Assembly: GCA_900318345.1 (NCBI GenBank)
Contig: ONKD01000001.1
Span: 62,001-126,000 of the forward strand
Length of the DNA stretch: 64,000 nucleotides
DNA from: an uncultured Prevotellaceae bacterium
GTDB taxonomy: Bacteria; Bacteroidota; Bacteroidia; Bacteroidales; Muribaculaceae
Reading direction: 5' to 3'
The notes beneath the pieces are model-generated. The model did not search any database. It saw nothing but the letters and a program-made list of their open reading frames with translations, and was not told the origin of the DNA. The translations under genes were made by a program, and so were the position numbers. This document shows positions 8,834 through 17,700 of this stretch, piece by piece; the stretch's first letter is position 1; the number at the start of each line of letters is the position of its first letter.

Positions 8834-9070
8834 GGCAGAATTTCCCAAAATACTAGCTCCATGAGTTAAAAAACAATGTTTAGCCACGAATAATAAATGA
8901 AAAAGTCAAGATTTCTCGTGCATTCAAGTGCACGTCGCATCGAGTTAGTGCCTTAAAAAATATGACAGATGGGATTAGATGGATTTCGGGGATATCGAAT
9001 AAATTAGGTGGCGTCTTGACAAAACGGAAACTTTGTTTTGCTTTTGTGCTCGGCTTGCACTATTTTTTTG

Positions 9071-9078
9071 TAATTTTG
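9071..9078 (+). promoter_or_regulatory. -7 promoter box for lon
   Basis: TAATTTTG matches TAnnTTTG and gives a leader of about 45 nt to the ATG at 9128. The 265-bp spacer upstream holds only this signal and a fragment resembling the CACGAAT-rich spacer repeats. No heat-shock-type operator was recognised. Confidence 0.6.
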
Positions 9079-9127
9079 TCGCCTGATTTTGCTTGACAAG
9101 CAATAAGAGGATAATTTCTACTGAAAT

Positions 9128-11572
9128 ATGATTGATTTTTTTGACAATATAGATAATGACTTGAATGATGGCGGAACGCGCGTTGTCCCCATATTCACCG
9201 AGATACACGAAACGGACGATAAGATTGACATCCAGGACAATCAGGCTGAGGATATTCCTATCCTTCCGCTGCGCAATATGGTACTATTTCCCTCGATGAC
9301 GATGCCTGTATCGGTGGGAAGGGAGAAATCGATGCAACTCATTCGCGATGCCAGTGAGCACCATTCACCCATTGCCGTTTTCTGCCAGTTTGACAGTCGT
9401 GTAGAGGATCCCATCGAAAAAGACCTATACCGCACTGGCACGATCGCGTCGATCGTCAAGGTACTGGAGTTACCTGACGGTTCGACCAATGTCATTCTGC
9501 AAGGCCGCTCGGCATGTTCACTCGACAAAATCACTAGTGTTCAGCCCTATCTGCATGGTGACGTCTCTCTTGTGGAGGAGAAACTGCCGCTAGCCGGTGA
9601 TAAGGAGTTTGAGGTGTTGTTGCAGTCCATTGTCGAAGTGACCATGCGCATGCTGCGCAATATGGGCAACAACGGGCGTGACTTGGCTTTTGCGATGAAG
9701 AACATCGACAATCCATTCTACCTGATGAACTTCCTGGCCACCAACATCGCCTTTGATCCTGAGCAGAAGCAGCGCATGCTTGAGGAGCATGATATCAAGA
9801 AGCGTGGTTACTTGTTGTATAGCCTGCTATCACAGGAAGAACAACTCGTTGAAATCAAGGCCAATATCCAATCGCGCACGCGTGAAGACCTGTCACAGCA
9901 GCAGCGTGAGCATTTCCTGCAACAACAGATCCGCAATATCCAGGAGGAGCTTGGCACCGATGTTGACGACATTGAGGACCTGCAGGAGCGCAGCAAGGAG
10001 ATGAAGTGGAGCGAAGATGTGCAACGGCAATTTGATAGGGAACTCAAGAAACTTGAACGCTTGAACCCGCAGTCACCTGACTATTCGGTGCAATATGCCT
10101 ATCTCGACACCATGCTCAACTTGCCGTGGGACACTTATACCACCGACAATTTTGACCTCAAGAAAGTCGAGGAAAAACTCAATCATGACCACTATGGTCT
10201 GGAGAAGGTGAAAGACCGCATTCTGGAGCATCTGTCTGTGCTCAAACTGCGCGGTGACCTCAAGGCGCCCATCCTGTGCCTGTATGGCCCTCCCGGAGTT
10301 GGCAAGACTTCGCTGGGTAAATCCATTGCAGATGCCTTGAACCGTGAGTATGCCCGCATCTCATTGGGCGGCTTGCATGATGAAGCCGAGATCAGAGGCC
10401 ATCGCCGCACCTACATCGGCGCGATGCCTGGCCGTATCATCGCTGCCCTGGGCAAGTGTGGCAGCAACAATCCTGTCATCGTGCTCGATGAGATAGACAA
10501 AGTGGGACAAGACTTTAAGGGCGATCCCTCATCAGCTTTGCTCGAGGTGCTTGATCCCGAACAAAACGGTCACTTCCATGATAACTACCTTGATGTGGAC
10601 TATGACCTGTCTAAAATCCTGTTCATCGCTACAGCCAATAGCCTGGCAACCGTGAGCCGTCCCTTGCTTGACCGCATGGAGGTCATTGAAATCAACGGCT
10701 ACATCCCTGAGGAGAAACTGGAAATCGCTAAGCGTCACCTCATCCCCAAGGAACTGGATAACAATGGTTTCAAGAAGAATGAAATCAAGTTTGGCAAGCA
10801 GGTGATTCTCAAAATCATCGAGGATTATACTCGCGAGAGCGGTGTTCGCCAACTGGAGAAAAAAATAGCTACCGTATTGCGTCGTGTTGCCCGTCACAAG
10901 GCAAGTGGAGATCCCTACCCCACCAGTATCAAACTTGACGGTCTCAAGGAGTATCTTGGCTCGCCCGATTACAGTCGCGACAAGTATGAGGGGAACGAGT
11001 TTGCTGGCGTGGTGACGGGGCTGGCCTGGACCGCCGTTGGTGGCGAGATCCTGTTTGTGGAGTCGTCATTGGCTCGCGGAAAAGGTGAGAAGCTCACCTT
11101 GACCGGCAACTTGGGCGACGTGATGAAGGAGTCGGCTGTCATCGCATTGCAGTACTTGAGAGCGCATTGCTCATTGCTCAACCTTGACCCAGAGTTGTTT
11201 GACAAGTATAACATCCATATTCATGTGCCTGAGGGCGCTATCCCCAAAGATGGCCCGTCGGCAGGTGTGACCATGGTGACCTCGCTGGCATCATCATTTA
11301 CCCAACGCCGTGTCAAAGCCCATCTCGCCATGACTGGTGAGATCACCCTGCGTGGCAAGGTGTTGCCCGTTGGAGGCATCAAGGAAAAGATTCTTGCCGC
11401 CAAGCGTGCAGGGATCAAGGAGATCATCCTGTGCAAGGACAACCAGAAAGACATAGAGGAAATCAACGAGATGTACTTGAAGGGCTTAACCTTCCACTAT
11501 GTGAACACCATCAAGGACGTGCTCGACCTGGCTCTCCTGCCCGAGAAGGTGAAGGATGCCATAGAACTGTAA
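9128..11572 (+). CDS. lon: ATP-dependent protease La (Lon)
   Basis: This 814-residue LonA has an N-terminal substrate-binding domain beginning around residue 38 (DIPILPLRNMVLFP). Next come a coiled-coil region, an AAA+ module (Walker A YGPPGVGKTS, Walker B IVLDEIDK) and a C-terminal Ser-Lys protease domain. The catalytic Ser711 is in KDGPSAGV and Lys754 in GGIKEK. It is a cytosolic homohexamer that degrades misfolded and regulatory proteins. The stop codon directly abuts the stop of the convergent luxS gene, so there is no room for a separate terminator. Confidence 0.97.
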   Translation: MIDFFDNIDNDLNDGGTRVVPIFTEIHETDDKIDIQDNQAEDIPILPLRNMVLFPSMTMPVSVGREKSMQLIRDASEHHSPIAVFCQFDSRVEDPIEKDLYRTGTIASIVKVLELPDGSTNVILQGRSACSLDKITSVQPYLHGDVSLVEEKLPLAGDKEFEVLLQSIVEVTMRMLRNMGNNGRDLAFAMKNIDNPFYLMNFLATNIAFDPEQKQRMLEEHDIKKRGYLLYSLLSQEEQLVEIKANIQSRTREDLSQQQREHFLQQQIRNIQEELGTDVDDIEDLQERSKEMKWSEDVQRQFDRELKKLERLNPQSPDYSVQYAYLDTMLNLPWDTYTTDNFDLKKVEEKLNHDHYGLEKVKDRILEHLSVLKLRGDLKAPILCLYGPPGVGKTSLGKSIADALNREYARISLGGLHDEAEIRGHRRTYIGAMPGRIIAALGKCGSNNPVIVLDEIDKVGQDFKGDPSSALLEVLDPEQNGHFHDNYLDVDYDLSKILFIATANSLATVSRPLLDRMEVIEINGYIPEEKLEIAKRHLIPKELDNNGFKKNEIKFGKQVILKIIEDYTRESGVRQLEKKIATVLRRVARHKASGDPYPTSIKLDGLKEYLGSPDYSRDKYEGNEFAGVVTGLAWTAVGGEILFVESSLARGKGEKLTLTGNLGDVMKESAVIALQYLRAHCSLLNLDPELFDKYNIHIHVPEGAIPKDGPSAGVTMVTSLASSFTQRRVKAHLAMTGEITLRGKVLPVGGIKEKILAAKRAGIKEIILCKDNQKDIEEINEMYLKGLTFHYVNTIKDVLDLALLPEKVKDAIEL

Positions 11573-12058
11573 TCAGTCTTCGGGATAGACAAGGTTCTCG
11601 GGTTTGATGTCCTGAAGAACCTCAACATAGTATTTGCGGGCTTCCCATTTAGCCATGGGGAGGTTGTTGAGCATGTAATTACCGCAATCGTGGGCATTGG
11701 CACCCGGGATGTCGCCGTCAAACTCGGCAATCCACTGGAACATCTCCTGCATCAGCGGCACGATATCGCGGCTCTCAAGATCACCCTTGAGCAGCAGGTA
11801 GTTACCCGTGCAGCAGCCCATTGGACCCCAATAGACCACCTTATTCCCCCATTCCTTGTGGTTGCGCAGGTAAGTCGCTGCCAAGTGTTCGATGGTGTGT
11901 AAGGCGCTCTGGCTGATGGCCGGTTCACGGTTAGGCAGTTTCATGCGGATATCAAACGTGGTCACCACATCATCGCCCTCCAGGTAATCTTTACGCGAAA
12001 CATAAATACCTCGCAAGAGCCTCGTGTGGTCAATCTTGAAACTAGCAATCTTTTCCAT
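11573..12058 (-). CDS. luxS: S-ribosylhomocysteine lyase LuxS
   Basis: LuxS splits S-ribosylhomocysteine into homocysteine and DPD, the precursor of autoinducer-2. The 161-residue length is normal. Metal ligands His54 and His58 are in HTIEH and Cys125 in AHDCGNY. The catalytic Glu57 and Cys83 (GCCTG) are present. It lies 20 bp downstream of mtnN, which supplies its substrate, so the pair forms a methyl-recycling/AI-2 operon. Confidence 0.96.
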   Translation of the reverse strand: MEKIASFKIDHTRLLRGIYVSRKDYLEGDDVVTTFDIRMKLPNREPAISQSALHTIEHLAATYLRNHKEWGNKVVYWGPMGCCTGNYLLLKGDLESRDIVPLMQEMFQWIAEFDGDIPGANAHDCGNYMLNNLPMAKWEARKYYVEVLQDIKPENLVYPED

Positions 12059-12078
12059 AATTATAATGTCCTAATAGT

Positions 12079-12756
12079 TTAAAGTTTATTGATCATGTCC
12101 TTGAGCAGGGCGAAGGACTCACGGGGAGCATCGTTCCAGAAGTCCAGATATTGCTGCGTGTTGTCGTGGCTTGCTCCCGGAGAATCGCTGATGACGCGCA
12201 TAGCCAGGAACGGAACATGGTTCAAGTGGCACACTTGGGCTATCGCTCCTGACTCCATATCCACGGCCAGCGCATCAGGGAAATTGCCCTTAATGTTATT
12301 CACGCTTTCTATCGTGTCGATGAACTGGTCACCCGAGCAGATAAGCCCTTTATGGATATCGTCACGGTCAGGCAAGAGATCAAGCAAGCGTTTTGCGCCT
12401 TCAAAATACAAGGGCAAACCCTGCACTCGTCCCAGTTCGCTTTCAGGGCCGCACCACACGTCATGGTAGGCCACACGCTCGCCTGCCACCACGTCCATCA
12501 CACTGACGAACTTGTCGGCACCGCCTGCAACACCGCTGTTAATGATATAATCAGGCAAGAAAGCATTGACGAGCGTCAGCGCACCCATGGCGGCATTGAC
12601 CTTGCCGATACCACATTGCATGACCATGACGTCATGCTTGCCCATATTTCCACGATAAAACACAAAGCCTCCCATGCGGCTCTCCTCGCTATCCTGAAGT
12701 AACGGCAACAGCAGTTCCAATTCTTTGGCCATTGCCACAATGATTCCTATTCTCAT
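12079..12756 (-). CDS. mtnN: 5'-methylthioadenosine/S-adenosylhomocysteine nucleosidase
   Basis: This 225-residue PNP/UDP-family nucleosidase removes adenine from MTA and S-adenosylhomocysteine. The expected catalytic residues are visible: Glu12 (AKELE), Glu168 (AVDMESGA) and Asp191 (ISDSPG). The ribose-binding region IINSGVAGG is also intact. It is first in the operon with luxS; the two enzymes act in sequence in the activated methyl cycle. Confidence 0.94.
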   Translation of the reverse strand: MRIGIIVAMAKELELLLPLLQDSEESRMGGFVFYRGNMGKHDVMVMQCGIGKVNAAMGALTLVNAFLPDYIINSGVAGGADKFVSVMDVVAGERVAYHDVWCGPESELGRVQGLPLYFEGAKRLLDLLPDRDDIHKGLICSGDQFIDTIESVNNIKGNFPDALAVDMESGAIAQVCHLNHVPFLAMRVISDSPGASHDNTQQYLDFWNDAPRESFALLKDMINKL

Positions 12757-12787
12757 ATCTTATCAGTTTTTTTTGATTTATCTGGGA

Positions 12788-12795
12788 CAAAATTA
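12788..12795 (-). promoter_or_regulatory. -7 promoter box for mtnN-luxS
   Basis: The minus strand reads TAATTTTG, 31 nt before the mtnN ATG at 12756. It is divergent from the DUF1893 promoter about 65 bp away. Confidence 0.55.
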
Positions 12796-12858
12796 CTATT
12801 TTTCATTGGAATATTTGTCAAATTTGGCCAATTAGTCCCATTGATGTGATAAAAACTT

Positions 12859-12866
12859 TATCTTTG
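12859..12866 (+). promoter_or_regulatory. -7 promoter box 4 nt before the DUF1893 start (likely leaderless)
   Basis: TATCTTTG ends only 4 nt before the ATG at 12871. With the usual Bacteroidetes spacing the transcript would start at or next to the A of the start codon. Confidence 0.6.
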
Positions 12867-12870
12867 CGCT

Positions 12871-13305
12871 ATGAAAGAATTGATTGACATCCTGCATGAC
12901 GAGAATTTAACCCTTGTATTGAAAAGTATTGACGGCTCGATCCACCGTTTCACCCAACGAGGCGTGAAAGACCTGTTAGCACTCGTGAGCGATCATCCCG
13001 AGGTGTTAAAAGGGGCGCTCATCGCTGACAAAGCCGTGGGCAAGGCGGCGGCAGCGTGTATGGTGATTGGTGGTGTGAAACACGTCCATGCCGACGTGAT
13101 GAGCGAGCCCGCACTGGCACTGCTGCAACAACATGGCGTTGAAGCCGAATATGGCACACTGGTGGATCACATCATCAACCGCACTGGCACTGATTGGTGC
13201 CCGATGGAGAAAGTGAGCCGAGATGAGAATGATCCCGCCATCATCATCCAGAAAGTCAAACAAAAACTTCAACAAATGGCAGACGCGTCCTCTGCCTCAC
13301 GCTAA
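12871..13305 (+). CDS. DUF1893 domain protein
   Basis: This 144-residue cytosolic protein matches the DUF1893 family by its core: GALIADKAVGKAAAACMVIGG, then HVHADVMSEPALALL, a YGTLVDHIINRTGTDWCPME segment and a charged C-terminus (each quoted in part). The family has a deaminase-like fold by published annotation, but no activity is established that I can state. It is a single gene, divergent from mtnN and convergent with prfA, with an apparently leaderless promoter. Confidence 0.82.
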   Translation: MKELIDILHDENLTLVLKSIDGSIHRFTQRGVKDLLALVSDHPEVLKGALIADKAVGKAAAACMVIGGVKHVHADVMSEPALALLQQHGVEAEYGTLVDHIINRTGTDWCPMEKVSRDENDPAIIIQKVKQKLQQMADASSASR

Positions 13306-13366
13306 GCCTCCAAGTTTTTCAAACAACCTGAACAACTTTTATACTCTCAAGAGCAAAGTGAGCCTA

Positions 13367-14476
13367 TTACAGTTCGGCTTCCTTGAGTTTTTCGGCGTTC
13401 TCGGCCACGATGAGGTGGTCGATGCAGTCCTGGATGTCACCGTCCATGAAGGCTGGCAGGTTGTAGATGGTGTAGCCGATGCGGTGATCGGTGATGCGTC
13501 CCTGCGGATAGTTGTAGGTGCGGATTTTGGCTGAACGGTCACCCGTCGAGACGAGGGTCTTGCGGCGCGAGGCGATATCGTCCATATACTTTTGATGCTC
13601 GTGGTCATAGATGAAGGTGCGCAGGCGTGCCAGTGCGCGCTCTTTGTTTTTGGGCTGATCGCGGGTCTCGGTACACTCAATGAGGATTTCCTGCTGCTCG
13701 CCCGTGTTGGGATTGGTCCACATGTAACGCAAACGCACACCGCTGTTTACCTTGTTCACGTTCTGGCCACCGGCACCGCCGCTGCGGAAGGTGTCCCACT
13801 TGATTTCACCCTCGTTGATGTGGACGTCAAAGGGCTCTGCCTCGGGCAGGACGGCCACACTGGCAGCGCTGGTGTGTACGCGACCCTGGGTCTCGGTAAC
13901 GGGAACACGCTGCACGCGATGCACGCCCGACTCATATTTCAGCGTGCCATAGACGTTGTCGCCCGTGATGCTGAACACGACCTCCTTGAAGCCACCCACG
14001 GCGCCCTCGCTGCAACTGGACATCTGCACGTTCCAGCCCTTGGTCTCGCAGTAGCGGGTGTACATGCGGGCCAAATCGCCGGCAAACAGCGCGGCCTCGT
14101 CGCCGCCCGTACCGCCACGAATCTCAAGCACCACATTCTTGCTATCCTCGGGGTCCTCGGGGATGAGCAGCAGTTTGATTTCCTCCTCAAGTTTGGGCAC
14201 ATCGGCCTGATTGGCGTCGATTTCCTCACGTGCCATTGCCCGCAGGTCTTCGTCAGTCTCGGTGTCGAGCACAGCCTTAGCCTGCTCGATATCTTCGAGC
14301 AGTTTGCGGTAGCGGTTAGTCGCAGCCAACAGGGTCTCAAGGCTCTTATACTCCTTGGTCAGTTTGACATAGCGTCGTTGGTCGGCGATGACATTAGGGT
14401 CGGTAATCAGTGTGCCAATTTCTTCAAATCGGGCATCCAGGCCCTCGAGTCGTTGCAGTAACGTGTTTTCTGCCAT
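13367..14476 (-). CDS. prfA: Peptide chain release factor 1
   Basis: RF1 ends translation at UAA and UAG codons. The 369-residue protein has the GGQ catalytic motif (residues 236-238). The stop-codon reading tripeptide is Pro-Val-Thr (192-194), an acceptable variant of the RF1 PxT motif and unlike the SPF motif of RF2. The C-terminal ribosome-binding region (STGDRSAKIRTYNYPQGRIT) is complete. It is convergent with the DUF1893 gene, with 61 bp between them. Confidence 0.96.
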   Translation of the reverse strand: MAENTLLQRLEGLDARFEEIGTLITDPNVIADQRRYVKLTKEYKSLETLLAATNRYRKLLEDIEQAKAVLDTETDEDLRAMAREEIDANQADVPKLEEEIKLLLIPEDPEDSKNVVLEIRGGTGGDEAALFAGDLARMYTRYCETKGWNVQMSSCSEGAVGGFKEVVFSITGDNVYGTLKYESGVHRVQRVPVTETQGRVHTSAASVAVLPEAEPFDVHINEGEIKWDTFRSGGAGGQNVNKVNSGVRLRYMWTNPNTGEQQEILIECTETRDQPKNKERALARLRTFIYDHEHQKYMDDIASRRKTLVSTGDRSAKIRTYNYPQGRITDHRIGYTIYNLPAFMDGDIQDCIDHLIVAENAEKLKEAEL

Positions 14477-14498
14477 AGTGTTATTCTTAATTTGGCTG

Positions 14499-14506
14499 CA
14501 AAGGTA
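14499..14506 (-). promoter_or_regulatory. -7 promoter box for prfA
   Basis: The minus strand reads TACCTTTG, 22 nt before the ATG at 14476. Confidence 0.55.
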
Positions 14507-14523
14507 GTAATTAGTTTTCAGTT

Positions 14524-14720
14524 GGCTGCCATACGCTTATAAAAACTACGGATTTTTCTGATTTTTCTGAGGGCATCATCGCTCTTATCTGTCCACGAAT
14601 TATGCTAATTATACGAATGGCTGTCGCACATCGAATTTTCACGTGAATTGTCGTGAATTAATCATATAATTAATGGGTAATTCGTGGTAATTTCATGTGA
14701 TAAAAGTATTGCTCGCATGC
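14524..14720. repeat. Direct repeat copy A (intergenic, ~190 bp)
   Basis: This copy aligns over about 190 bp with copy B at 18762-18955, in the same orientation. Shared blocks include GGCTGCC at the start, CTGATTTTTCTGAGGG, TCCACGAATT, TTTTCACGTGAATTGTCG and AATTCGTGGTAATT. It is rich in CACGAATT and its reverse complement. The two copies flank the large LRR/FGE gene. Confidence 0.8.
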
Positions 14721-14739
14721 GCTGTGAGCAATACTTTTA
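14701..14739 (-). terminator. Terminator hairpin of the LRR/FGE gene
   Basis: TAAAAGTATTGCTC pairs perfectly over 14 bp with GAGCAATACTTTTA around an 11-nt loop. It lies 18 bp after the stop at 14758. The stem ends themselves supply A/U tracts, so it could work in both directions. Confidence 0.7.
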
Positions 14740-14757
14740 TCCCATACGTCGGATGGT

Positions 14758-17700
14758 TTACAGGGCGAGGCGCAGGCCCATGGTGCCGCGCTTGAACGTA
14801 CTGGCGCGGAAGAAGCGGTAAGACACACGGGCGGTGTTAGCGCCGCTATACCAGCTGCCGCCACGGTACATGTGGTCAGAACCCCCATCAGCGGGGCCTG
14901 TCGGGTCGATCTGCGGCTCACTCGTATAGTAGCCGAACAAGTCCCATACCCACTCGTCCACATTGCCACTCATATCATAGATGTTCAGCTCGTTGGGCTG
15001 CAACGACCCCACGGGCATGGTTGTCGAACTTGAGACATTACCCACATCGGCGATGTCGTCGCTGCCGGCGTACTTGTAGCCACGGCTGCGGTTGGCGCCA
15101 CGTGCGGCATACTCCCACTCGGCCTCGGTGGGCATGCGGAATGACAATCCGGTCAGTTCGTTCAGGCGCGAGATGAACTCCTGGCAATCCAACCAGGAGA
15201 CGTTCTCGACGGGCTTCTGGAGGCTGCCCTCATGCTTGCTCGGATTCGTGCCCATCACGGCCAGCCATAGCTCCTGAGTCACCTCGGTCTCCCCGATCAG
15301 ATAGGAGGATGTCAGTGTCACCTCGTGGACGGGCTTCTCCCAGCTGTTGGCATCGCTACCCTGCTCCTCGGTAGCTCCCATCATGAAAGTGCCGGCTGGA
15401 ACACGTATCATCGTGAAATTAACGCCATTAACCGTGAAAGTCTCCCTCGTGGACATGCTGGCGCCACCACCCAAGAGGTAGTCGATCAGCCCCGTCACAT
15501 CGGCAATGGAGACCACACCGTCATAGTTGATGTCGGCATTGCCCACGTCAATCGACGAATTGCTACCCAGCAGGTGGTCGATGAGGGCCGTCACATCGTC
15601 AATCTTCACGAATCCGTCGCCGTCCACGTCGCCCGCCTCGGTATAGACGTTCACAAAGCAGGAGTCAGCGACGGCGTTGCCGTCAGCCGAAGCTACCTTG
15701 ATGATGGCCGTCCCGACGGATACGCCCACTACCTGCACCTTGCCGTTCGCCAGTCGTGCCGCCGCAACTGACGGATTGCTAGAGGTTACCACGAGGTCGG
15801 TTGGCACGGGCGTGACTGTCGGCGTGAGCGTCAGGATGTGGTTGGGCAAAAGTGAGGCACGGTGCTGGTCGAGGGTGATTGTGGTCACCTGCTCAACAAC
15901 CTTGACGTGACAAGTGTCTCGTTTGTCAAGGCAGGTGACTATGATATCGCATTCACCAAGGGACTTGGCGGTCACAACGCCATCATTGGTGACTGTTGCA
16001 ACTGACGGATTGCTGGATTCCCATGTGATGCTGTCGATGTTGGCGTTAGCGGGTTGGATGGTCGCATTGAGCGTCAGCTGCTCATCAACCAGCAATTCTG
16101 CAGAATCCTTGTTGAGGGTTAAGTCGGTCAGTTCGGCGGCATCGCCCACAATGTTGGCGAAGTTACACCAATAGGGCGCCGTGAAATAGACCGCCAATGA
16201 TGATTCCGGCACATGGAGCGTACCCGTATAGTCAGTAAATGTGTTCTCGTCACACGTGGGCGGCACCTTGGCATAGCAATACACCTCTCGAGGATTGACT
16301 TTCAGCCCAGGAATAGCCGTAATGCCGCTGGCAATGTCTAGTCTCTGGACAGCAACATCTAAGGCCCCACCAGACCAAGCGCCGTCGCCAGTTATATGGA
16401 AGTATTTAATTCTGTCACAGCCATAAAAGGCATTTTTACCAATATTTGTTACAGAGTTAGGAATAGTGATTTGCTCCAAATTACTACAGTTATAAAATGC
16501 GCATGAATTGATTTCAGTGATTGAATTTGGCAAAATAATACTAGTTAAGTTTCTATTCTCTACCGGTCCATAATAGAAGGCGAAATCACCCTCATTATAT
16601 TTTGAACTAGATGATAGATCCTGGTTCGATTCTTTTTTCTGCCAACCATATTCATACTCACCATCATTACCGAATGTATACCTATCGATAGATGTCACAT
16701 CATACGTATTACCATCATATTCAATAGTATTGGGAATCGTGATATGGCCATTGTATAGACCATGACAAAAGCATTCACTATCTTCTCCATCATATTGAAC
16801 TGGATGATGTGTAGTTATATCCACATCTGGCGCTACGGCTACTGAATTATTATTTAGACGACGATAGCTAATGCCATCAACTATAAAGTCATAAGGTGAA
16901 TAGTTAGTATCATAATAAGCACCTGGAGAATATGTAGGAGCAGTATATGTATATTCAACTTCATCACTTGGTAATTTTCCATATTCAACTTGTACAGCCC
17001 ATACGTTGTAAGTGTTATAACCCATTGCTGCCATATCACCATCTATATAAATGCCTCCATAACCATCATTATCGCTGATATATTCATAATAATTAACCCA
17101 ACCACCTTGATTTATATAGAGTTCAAAAGCGCCATACACATATATCACTGCATGTAAAAAACGGCCATCGTACATACTAAATCTTTCATACACATCAAAG
17201 CTTATTGATTCAGCTGAAGTGCGTTCGCCGTTTGTTTGTAATGTAAAATTGAAATAATTCAGCCAATCTGACCATAAATCGTCATAACGATAATAATTAT
17301 TAAATGCTTCTGGTCTTACATAAAGAATATACATCGGGTCACTTGTACACCAATAATCATAACGTATCATACGCCATTCATCAAAACTATTATTTAGCGT
17401 TGGCGGTTCCATCGCCAAACATGTCATGGTATTGGGATGGCATCCATAAAAAGCGCACTCACCAATGAAAGAAACCGTTTCAGGGATCGTCAAATCTGTC
17501 ACACCATTACTATTGTAGAACGCACTGTCGCCAATGGCTGTGACAGTATAGGTTGTGCCATTGTAAGTGATAGTGCTTGGGATGATGACTTCGCCGCTGT
17601 AGGAGGCATAATTATTATCCTTGTAGGTAACTTCAACTGTGTGGTTAGTTTCACTTGTGATATTGTAATAAATGCCGTCGACTTCAAAAAAATTAGCTTG

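Noticed and set aside
13592-14461. Long plus-strand open frame (289 codons) opposite prfA
   Set aside because: It lies antisense to an intact, well-conserved release factor gene and shows no domain of its own. The same applies to long antisense frames at 58721-59611, 55540-56238 and 23847-24455.
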